Shown in pieces: positions 56,669-64,000 of a stretch of DNA of 64,000 bases; position 1 is the first letter of the stretch, and every line of letters starts with the position of its first letter. The notes below the pieces were generated by a model. That model saw only the letters and a program-made list of their open reading frames with translations, did not search any database and was not told the DNA's origin. This stretch comes from Darksidea phi (lineage: Eukaryota > Ascomycota > Dothideomycetes > Pleosporales > Lentitheciaceae): assembly GCA_030770425.1 (NCBI GenBank), contig JASJFT010000031.1:62001-126000 (forward strand), in the 5' to 3' direction. A program made the translations under genes and the position numbers.

Positions 56669-59541
56669 TTACGCCGTCATTTGTTTGCTGAGGTTCGATT
56701 TTGGAGGCAGGGCGTCTTTGCGGAGTTGGCGGACCATAGCTTCGAGTTTGCGGCGTTCTTCTTGCTCGCTCTATTGTAAGTTAGCACTGCCCTAGTAGAA
56801 AACCAGCTGATTTTGAGGACTGGATGACTTACCCGTAAGGCTCGAAGACCCTCGGCTGTCCTCTCCCGCATCATCTTTCTGAAATCCTCCCTGAGCATCC
56901 GAATACTCGTAGCACCTAGATCGGGCGCCGCACCAGCCGCTCCGGCAGCTACACTTGGACTCCTAATCCCAAGCCACTTCACTTTCTCATCGGATAGCTC
57001 TATCTCGAGCGTTTCCTTCTCGTCGCGCAACTTGTCGATGCTAGCCTCGAGCGCATCCCTGTCTTTCTCGTTCTGGATGGCGTCGCGGGTGAGGGCTTCA
57101 TACTCTGCAGCCATGGCCGATAACTCGGCCTTGAGATTGCGTTCAGATTCGCGAGCTTCAGCCTCGGACTGAGACGCAGCTTCTGACATCTTCTGCAGGG
57201 CTTCGAGCTGTGCATCTAGATTGGCGTTCTTAGCGCCGGATTCTGCTGCGCGCTGGGCTCGGGTGCCGTATGCACCGTCGAGCTCGGCTTTGGCGAAGGT
57301 GAGTTCAGTGGTAAGACGCACGACTTCGCCCTCCAAGTTCCGTATTTCTTCTTCTTTGGCGTTGAGTGCGTCGGCTGCTTCGGTCGCGCGAGCTTCCGCT
57401 GCTTCTTTAGCTGCGGTGGCGGCGAGGAGGGCTGTCGTTGCCTCTTCGATTTTGGCGGCGGACTGTGCGAGTTCGGCTTGAATAGTCGCGGCTTCCACGC
57501 GAGCATCATCGTGAGCTTCATTGAGCTGCGTTTCGAGGGATGCGACACGTTCCTGGGCATCGCGAATTTCCGCTTCATAAGCGCTCGAGCGATCTTCCGC
57601 GTCTCTGAGTTGATTCTCATATGCGAGGATTTGTTCTTGGGCTTCTTTGAGCTGGTTTTCATAAGCTATGCTGCGCTCCTGGACATCGTTGAGCTGCTTC
57701 TCGAGGCCAGCGCTGCGCTCCTCAACGTTGCGGAGAGCTACAGCGTTCGCTTCGACCTTCTGCTCATCGAATTGCTTGAGCTGATCCATTGCTCGTTCCA
57801 GCTCATTTTCCATAGACTTCTTCTCTGAGCGTGCGCTGAGAACCTGCTCGTTGAGGCGTGTGAATTCAGCTTCCTTCTGTGCATCCGATTTGCTGTTGAG
57901 CTCGCGTTGCTGTTTAATTTGACGAATCAGAATTGCCTGTTTGTCCTTGAGACCAGTTGCGCGCCTGAACAATAGTTGCACTTTTGCGGAGAAAGCGGGG
58001 AGTGAAAAGGTCTCGTTGGCGTTGTAGTCTTCGTCTGGGGAGAGTTCTTCGTCATTATCAGAGTCCTCGGCTAACAGTCGGCGTCGTTCGCGCTTCCGTT
58101 CTCTTGCTTCTTCCTCACCAGCTTGAATGATCTGCCACAGGCCCATGAGCGTGGTCTCGTACTTCTCAACCTCGTCATTCTTAGCCGGGCCTGAACGCAA
58201 ATCGTTAATCTGCTCGTTCAACGAATACTGCATTTGCTGAACATTGTAGAATGAGTCTTCCATATAGTTCAGCTGCTCGTCGAAACCGTTGCTGGTGATA
58301 GGGGGCGGAGGCAAGGCGTTCTCCTCAGACTTGCTAAGCATGGCGTATAGTTGATTGTTGATTCCCTCCAGGCGTTCCTCCACTTCATGCATCGAGCCCA
58401 TCGAGTTGTCGCGACTGGCATGTCCGGCGTTAATGTCCCGAAGGCCCTGGTCGAGAAAGTCTAGCTGGCGGTCCACAGAAGAAGCGTCTGGTGGCTCTGT
58501 GGGTGCTAACGGTGGAAGAGAGTACTCTTCGTTTTTTTCGGGGTTGGCCTGGACGATGACCTCGCGCAGACGCTCATTGAGCTCTTCAAGACGCTTGCTC
58601 ACGGAATCCAAAGCGTGATTTTGCTGTTCTAGTGCTTGTGACTGGTCTTGTTGATGGTGTGTGCCATTTTGAAGAGCGTTCATCAGGCTGTCAAGATTCT
58701 CCGGCGAACGGTAGAAGCTCCTTTCATCAAAAGTGGCCTCTCCTGGCCGCTCACTCCGCTCCTTTTCGTATGTGTAGATGCTCGCGGGGCTGTCTGGTCT
58801 CCGGTCTGCGCCATTCCCCACCTCTGCGCTCTGCTTCCGCTTAGTAGGCCCATTGTGCGTTAGCTGGAGCACAGCAGCTGTGTGCATCAGCAATTGCATG
58901 TCGATCAACCGCATCCGAGACTCAATCTCCAGTAGCTCCCGGGTCAGGTCCTCCACCTTCTTGTTGCTCGCGTTCAGCTCCTCTTCTGACTTCGCAAATG
59001 CGGTCCTGGCCGCGTTGCTGCCCCGGCTGCTGAGGCCCCGTTGGTGTCCCTTGTTCTTCTTCGATGTGAGGCGTGTGAGTGATTGCGCGGCATCGCGAAT
59101 CTTGGTCTCCGACTCCAGCCGCCTCCTCGAAGCGCCCAGTCGCGCGTCCAAGCCCTTCTGCTCCTGCTTCAGCGCCTCCACCTCTTCCACGGACAGTATG
59201 TCAAAGGCCTGGCTGTCTATCATGGCCGTCTCCACCAAAAGATGCATGGCCACAGGATCGCTGTTCAGCCGCGCCGACGTCCGTTGCCGAAACTCGCGCG
59301 GGGTGTACATGCCATTCTCTTGCGCCTCGCCCTTGTCCCTCTCCCCGAATACATCGGCTGGTGGTATGAACGCACTCCCGCCGAATCGCGGGCTGATGCT
59401 GTAGGCCATCGGGTAGAAGCCAGGCGACGCGCCGCCAATTCCGGAGGGATAGTTGGACGTCGGGGAGGGAAAATCGTAGAGCGGGCGGGGGCTCAGGGCA
59501 TCCCCATTGTAAGGGTACTGTGTCCGCAGCCCATTGTTCAT
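56669..59541 (-). CDS. Coiled-coil protein with Uds1 (up-regulated during septation) domain
   Basis: Two exons (59541-56833, 56770-56669; 62-bp intron) give 936 aa. The first ATG in frame is MNNGLRTQYPYNGDAL; the frame stays open 37 codons further upstream but begins there with TTG. The Uds1 domain lies at about residues 75-200: ETAMIDSQAFDILSVEEVEA, LKQEQKGLDARLGASRRRLE, RDAAQSLTRLTSKKNKG, and ESRMRLIDMQLLMHTAAVLQ. From about 300 onward nearly all of it is heptad-rich coiled coil with repeated ENQLK/EAQEQ units. The spliced C-terminus EQEERRKLEAMVRQLRKDAL continues the helix, whereas reading through the intron breaks it. The fission-yeast relative is induced at septation; a structural role at septa or polarity sites is plausible. 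Confidence 0.87.
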
Positions 59542-60111
59542 GGTGAGACCGGGAATTGGCGGGCGTGAGACCCGGCTTCGAGGTAACGGGCCGTGAGTGC
59601 TGCCGTGAGAAGGTACAGTCAGCTTGCTCGTGGGAAGGATGCGGAGGACCAAGATACAGGCAGTCTTGCGGACAACGGCCAGCTTTTCACGGCGCGCGCT
59701 GCATGCTAGAACTGTTGCATTGGGGGAGATTGCATGGGTGATTGGTCGTTGGTCGTTAGGGGCAGCGCAGAGGGAAGGGAGGGGATGCGCCGTCTTCTTT
59801 CACGACCGCTGTCGCCTGTCAGGGGTTGCGCAGAATGGCCCACTCAGCTGGGTTCGCGCGCTTGGCAGGGCCGCTATCAACCCCACAGATGACCCCTCAC
59901 CTAATCGCGAACATCATTGACGACATGTACCTGCATGCGTAGAGTCTATATGACTGCCCCTTCGCATGAGTCGGAGTGGATGCGTGCGTTGAACTCTTTG
60001 AACTTGCACTTCCATCCAGCGCCAGCCCGCCGGTCCGCCGATCCGTCCAAGCCCAAATTGTGACAACCGCAGCCATTTCCACATTCACTGTTTCGCCTGC
60101 AAGCTGACAGC
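59542..60111. other. Divergent promoter region
   Basis: 570 bp between the Uds1-protein gene and the NAT gene. No specific site was recognised. Confidence 0.4.
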
Positions 60112-61092
60112 ATGTCATCCAACCAGCAGAAGCCCACGTATTCGCGAGAACAGGTCGCTAAATACTTTGCGCGGCTCAAACTGCCCGAGGAGCAACGTGT
60201 CCACGATATTGCAGGTTTGGGGCCTGAAGCTGCGCTCGAGTACCTAACCCTACTACAAAAACTTCATTTAGTGGAGATACCGTTTGAGAATTTGACGTTG
60301 CATTACTCCGTGCATGGTCAGATATCACTGCATCCCGAGGAGCTGTTCAAAAAGGTGATTGGCGACGATAATGGAAGAGGGGGATACTGCATGGAGAACA
60401 ACTGTTTGTTCGGAACGTTGTTGCGATCGCTCGGATTTGTACTGTTCTCTGCTGGCGCAAGAGTGTTTGATAACGGGCAGTGGATGGGATGGCGAGTAGG
60501 CATCTATACTGTGAATCGGGCACAGCTAACTCTCACTAGGAACCACATGGTGAATATCGTCAGGATTGGAGATTTCAAGTACCTCGTTGACGTTGGCTTT
60601 GGGGGCAATGGGCCGGTCGTACCAATGCCTCTTGATCGCTCAGGCTCCATCCAGAAACACATCAAGCCTGCAACAACACGCCTGCAGTACCAAAACATCT
60701 CCGGGAATACAGACCCTGACCAGCGGCTGTGGGTGTATGAACATCGCATAGGCGAGGCCAGCGACTTCCAGACCACGTATTGCTTCGCAGAGCTCGAGTT
60801 CTTACCTAGCGACTATGCGATAATGAACTACTTCACAAGCACTAGCCCACGCATCTTTTTCACAAGAGTCATAGTAGGGGTGAAGAACCTGCTCGACGAG
60901 GATGGGGAGCTGGCAGGGACTCTCATTCTGGGCAACAACGATCTCAAATGGAGGATACACGGAGAGAAGGCACAGGAGATCAAGTTCCACAGCGAGGATG
61001 ATAGGGTTGGGGCCTTGGAGAAGTACTTCGGTATCAAGCTGAGCGCAGCAGAAAGAGACGGTATCCGGGGGCTACCTTCGGAGATCAAGTAG
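60112..61092 (+). CDS. Arylamine N-acetyltransferase (NAT)
   Basis: An intronless 326-aa frame. The N-terminal helical domain has KPTYSREQVAKYFARLKLPE and LHLVEIPFENLTLHYSVHG. The catalytic triad is visible: Cys in GRGGYCMENNCLFGTLLRSL (about residue 90), His in RNHMVNIVRIGD (about 145) and Asp in YLVDVGFGGNGPVVPMPLD (about 160). The rest (FAELEFLPSDYAIMNYFTST; then LAGTLILGNNDLKW) matches fungal NATs. It transfers acetyl or malonyl from CoA to arylamines, hydrazines or 2-aminophenol. Relatives in plant-associated fungi detoxify benzoxazolinones, so a xenobiotic role is plausible but inferred. The stop lies 116 bp from that of the convergent NDUFA1 gene. Confidence 0.92.
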   Translation: MSSNQQKPTYSREQVAKYFARLKLPEEQRVHDIAGLGPEAALEYLTLLQKLHLVEIPFENLTLHYSVHGQISLHPEELFKKVIGDDNGRGGYCMENNCLFGTLLRSLGFVLFSAGARVFDNGQWMGWRVGIYTVNRAQLTLTRNHMVNIVRIGDFKYLVDVGFGGNGPVVPMPLDRSGSIQKHIKPATTRLQYQNISGNTDPDQRLWVYEHRIGEASDFQTTYCFAELEFLPSDYAIMNYFTSTSPRIFFTRVIVGVKNLLDEDGELAGTLILGNNDLKWRIHGEKAQEIKFHSEDDRVGALEKYFGIKLSAAERDGIRGLPSEIK

Positions 61093-61208
61093 TATATCCT
61101 ATATCAAGCATCATACAACGAATGATGCATTGCATGTGACTTGAGTGACGCGAGCCGATTGTATAATTGACTAACGAACAGGAGATTTGTTTGCCTTCGA
61201 GAACTGGC

Positions 61209-61672
61209 TCACAGGTATCGTTGCTCCATCTGCACGCCGTCAGTACTGTTCTATCGTCCTCCTCTCCGAATACGTACCCTCCACGGGTTGTTGAGCTCGA
61301 AGCCCGGCGGCGCATACGGCTTGTCTGTCTGTCCTCGCGCAAAGCCTGTCAATCGGCGGTCGCGCTCCATCACTGTGGTCGTTCAGTACGTGGCATGAGG
61401 TCATCGCGGAGGTGTCATACTTTGCTGTACAATTGTTAGCATCTATAACCCATAAGCACATCCCAAGCATGCTACATACCCTATCCCATGCGTCAAGACC
61501 GCGCCTGCCCTTCTTTCCTCCGTTCTGCATCTCCCTGAGCTTGCCGACGGACACGGCGCTGAATGCGAACATCTGCGGGATCCGTTAGCTAGGCCTCGGG
61601 CGGCCAATTGGACGATTGACGTACGCCGAGCATGATCCCGTAAGGGAGGAGGGCTTCAAAGGGCACGCCCAT
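61209..61672 (-). CDS. Complex I accessory subunit NDUFA1 (MWFE) homologue, with 4-nt micro-exon
   Basis: Five exons: 61672-61625, 61572-61480, 61424-61421, 61372-61278, 61229-61209; 86 aa. MGVPFEALLPYGIMLGMFAF starts a single membrane anchor. The matrix part follows as KLREMQNGGKKGRRGLDAWD then RQMMERDRRLTGFARGQTDK, PYAPPGFELNNPWRMEQRYL. NGGK and MERDRR are shared with animal MWFE. The third exon is only four bases (CAAA), flanked by a branch-like CTAAC, an AG acceptor and a GTATGA donor; it supplies Gln and the first base of Met in RQMMERD. The last intron (61277-61230) has a TACTGAC branch site and replaces a read-through tail by a typical MEQRYL end. It sits in the mitochondrial inner membrane and is needed for complex I assembly. 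Confidence 0.87.
61421..61424 (-). other. 4-nt micro-exon (CAAA) of NDUFA1 gene
   Basis: Introns of 55 bp (61479-61425) and 48 bp (61420-61373) flank this exon. Skipping it would shift the frame; including it restores MMERDRRLTG exactly. Confidence 0.75.
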
Positions 61673-62269
61673 GGTTGCGAGAGTCGGTGCGAGCGCTGTG
61701 GTGTGCTGTGGTGGGTTTTGGGGTCGAAGGCACTTGGGGTGAGGTCGGCAGGCGGAAGCTAAGGTTGAGCACTGGAGCCAGGCTTGGCGGTCTTCTACCC
61801 TTCAGGAGTGTAGCTCATTTCAGACGGCAGGTTTTCATCAACGACGCGCTCTCCAGGCACAATACAATTATCGCCAGTGTCGCGCAGGCCAGCACATTTG
61901 CCTCAGTCGCGAAAATACGCCCCTCCGCTCCCGGTCTCGCCAAGATAATTGCGCGTGGCGGGCAATCGCACACCTCCGCCGCTCGCAGCGACGAACACCC
62001 TGACTACGCGCCCTCCGCATCATATTCCGGCGCGCTGAACCCATCTAAAGATATATCACGACTTCAAGACACGACACTGTCTCGCCGAGCATCCCACAGG
62101 TCAAAACAACGCGCTCCGACGCCAACACGACGCGCTCGCCAGTACCATTCATGCCAGCACCACCGAGGTGTCCGTCACTCGCACGACCGATGCAATACAC
62201 GGAATAGAGGCATATATCGCGATCCTGGCGTATTTTGTCTCAAAGCTGGCTACGGTCGTCTCATTTGCC
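61673..62269. other. Divergent promoter region
   Basis: About 600 bp between the NDUFA1 and Sas3-like starts. The plus-strand frame across it (61675-62331) begins at TTG/GTG-type codons and is not called. Confidence 0.45.
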
Positions 62270-64000
62270 ATGGCGGAGCCTGGCAGGGTCATGGGCCAGA
62301 GCGCGAGCAACACGGACTTGGAGGACATTGATGCAGATGGAGAGTACGAGGAGGATGATATTGGATATGGACATGCCGCCGGCCAACACACCCAGGACGA
62401 AGTGGGACATACCACGGATGCCGAAGGCTCCGATGTCGACGCCGAGGGCGAAGAGGTGGACGAGGATGATGACAGCGAGCCCGTAGGCGCCGTTAAGATC
62501 GCTGCGCCCGAGGATGCATTTTCAGACGAGGACGAGGAGCATGATGCAGACGCCGCGGGAGACTCTTTCTCGGATGCCAAGACCAGCGACAGCGAGGCCG
62601 ACTCAAGTAGCTCGGAATCTGATGCGGAAAACCACTGGCAGGCCGAAAGCGAAGGCGAGGAGGGGCCAGAAGAGGAGAAATCAGATCCTAATATATGCGT
62701 GTAAGTGCAGTATATCGGCACCAGAAGAAACACGGCTAATAATTGCGTAGCTACTGCAACGGTGACGAAGATAATGACCCGAGCGAGGAGTTTGAGATGG
62801 TGCTGTCGTGTTCTCGGTGTGGTGACATGTGTACGTGATTTCGCTCTGAACGTTGACTTTTTACGTTCCCGAATAGCTGACATGACCTTGTTCCTGCAGC
62901 ACATCGGCAGTGCGCCCGAGACGCTAACACCCTTAGCTCGGAGGACGGTACGTTGCCCCGTATCCAAAGAACCGAAAATTGCATTGCTGAATATTTCCTT
63001 TTCAGATCCAAAGCGTTGGAGGTGCACAGCATGCATTTCAAATGAACTACATGACAATGAAGACGAGGTTAACTCTGAGTCCGCCGCTCGCCGGAGCCTC
63101 TCTTCTGTCCCCAAGTTGGCGAGGGACCTTCTGCCTTCACATCGGGGTCAGGATCCGGGCGGCCATTCCATCTTCAAAGATCTCATTCTTCCTGATGATC
63201 CTGTTGACGGCTCTAGGTCGCTCAGGAAACGGAAGTCTTCACATGAAGATGAGGCGCCGCTTGTTCGACCGATGAGGAAAAAGCGCAGGTCTTCCGAGGC
63301 TTCCGGGTCAGAGGTGGGAAGGTCCATGGCTGCATCTTCGCCGCATGCGCAAGCCAGAAGCGTGGTAACAGACGGCAATGAAACCGAAGGTGCGCAACAC
63401 ACCGCCTCGGACCACGAAGCTGCGCGTTTGCGCTCGTCGCGCGCCCGCCGGACCAAGCCCCAAAGAAGAGACAAACGGCCGTTGGTATGGATTGAAGAAT
63501 CACAAGGTCTCAATCTCATCGTTGTCTTTCACCTGAATAACGAAAAGGTCCAGCAAATTGTCACTTCGAAGCCCAAGAAGAAGACTCTGACACTGGAACA
63601 AGAGAGACAAGAGCGGCGCCGTGAACGAGACAGGGAACGCCGCGAGCGCAACCGTCGTGCAGCACAGGCAGCAAGGGAATCGGTTGAAGAATCACACTAT
63701 CCCGCCATTCAGGTTCACCAACACTACACCGCGCCGTTCTACGGTTTCGCAGACAAGGAGATGGACGAGAAGAGCAAGCCTTATGGAGGCATACTGTCTG
63801 AAGCGGATGCAGACACATCCAAGACCTACCCGACGCCAGCAGACAGGAAGCGGTTCGAAGAGGCGCGCCAAAAGGCGGAGGAAGACTGGAAGCTGAAGCA
63901 AGACGCCCTGTACGCGAAACACGAACCTCAAAAGCCGTCGAAGCAGGCAGGGCCGCCAAGTAAGATTAAGTGCATCAACTTTGGAGGATGGGAAATCGAC
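62270..64000 (+). CDS. PHD-finger MYST histone acetyltransferase, Sas3-like (5' part)
   Basis: Exons 62270-62700, 62751-62830, 62900-62947, then 63006 to the window end; 518 codons, cut before the catalytic domain is complete. A very acidic N-terminus (DAEGEEVDEDDDSEPVGAV) leads to a PHD-type zinc finger spread over four exons, about residues 144-205: YCNGDEDNDPSEEFEMVLSC, SRCGDMSHRQCARDANTL, then RWRCTACISNEL. A basic linker (RSLRKRKSSHEDE, RPMRKKRRSSE) and an Arg/Glu-rich helix (RRRERDRERRERNRRAAQAA) follow. Shortly before the end come YPTPADRKRFEEARQKAEED and PSKIKCINFGGWEID, the entry to the MYST domain. In yeast, Sas3 is the NuA3 catalytic subunit acetylating H3K14/K23; the same nuclear role is likely. 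The acetyl-CoA site and catalytic residues lie beyond the window. Confidence 0.88.

Noticed and set aside
57216..59404. Long open frames antisense to the Uds1 coiled-coil gene
   Set aside because: They mirror the biased codon use of the coiled coil on the other strand; no motifs of their own.
60495..60540. Possible intron GTAGGC...CTCACTA-G in the NAT gene
   Set aside because: Donor and acceptor phases do not match, and the uninterrupted frame reads through with a complete NAT triad.
61675..62331. 218-codon plus-strand frame before the Sas3-like gene
   Set aside because: No ATG start, no family; it overlaps divergent promoter space and the true start region in another frame.

Overview
The window reads as nuclear DNA of a filamentous ascomycete (Pezizomycotina, probably a Dothideomycete). 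The genes carry short introns of 45-80 bp with GT/AG ends and CTAAC/CTGAC-like branch points. The protein set is typical of that group: an APSES factor, a homeobox plus C2H2 factor, a NACHT STAND protein, a GPI-anchored GH76 protein and an Uds1 protein. AT-rich islands carry the C-to-T / G-to-A signature of repeat-induced point mutation (RIP). There are no operons. Gene models were built by hand from splice sites, reading phase and family motifs.

Layout. 1-5.7 kb: no gene recognised. 5.7-12.1 kb: APSES regulator (Xbp1-like), omega-like glutathione transferase, Snu23/ZMAT2 splicing factor, and a conserved 229-aa protein of unknown function. 13.7-15.6 kb: decayed MFS transporter. 17.0-20.5 kb: a homeobox/C2H2 transcription factor whose in-frame stop is best explained by a 156-bp intron. 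20.5-25.6 kb: gene-poor. 26.5-30.8 kb: an unusual block bounded by two 0.23-kb direct repeats 4,013 bp apart. Each repeat is RIP-mutated only on its inner side. Between them lie an unknown proline-rich protein gene, a ubiquitin C-terminal hydrolase gene and a truncated MFS gene. 31.2-35.3 kb: a histidine-phosphatase-family protein and a class II aldolase/adducin protein.

35.8-44.3 kb: a RAD5/HLTF-like SNF2-RING helicase gene, head-to-head across 351 bp with a 1,294-aa NLR-like protein (DUF7708-like region, NACHT, winged helix, C-terminal C2H2 fingers). The helicase gene has two irregular introns: one with a GC donor and one whose donor appears mutated from GT to GG. 44.3-45.3 kb: further RIP-type AT-rich sequence. 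45.6-64 kb is ordinary core genome: GH27 alpha-galactosidase with a lectin tail, CCDC124/Lso2-like factor, Dfg5/Dcw1-like GH76 cell-wall enzyme, SCT1-like glycerol-3-phosphate acyltransferase, Uds1 coiled-coil protein, arylamine N-acetyltransferase, complex I subunit NDUFA1 with a 4-nt micro-exon, and the 5' part of a PHD-MYST (Sas3-like) histone acetyltransferase cut by the window end.

Most interesting: the NDUFA1 micro-exon, the NLR/helicase divergent pair with its irregular helicase introns, and the direct-repeat-bounded block around the UCH gene. No function, expression or splicing was tested; all splicing is inferred from sequence.
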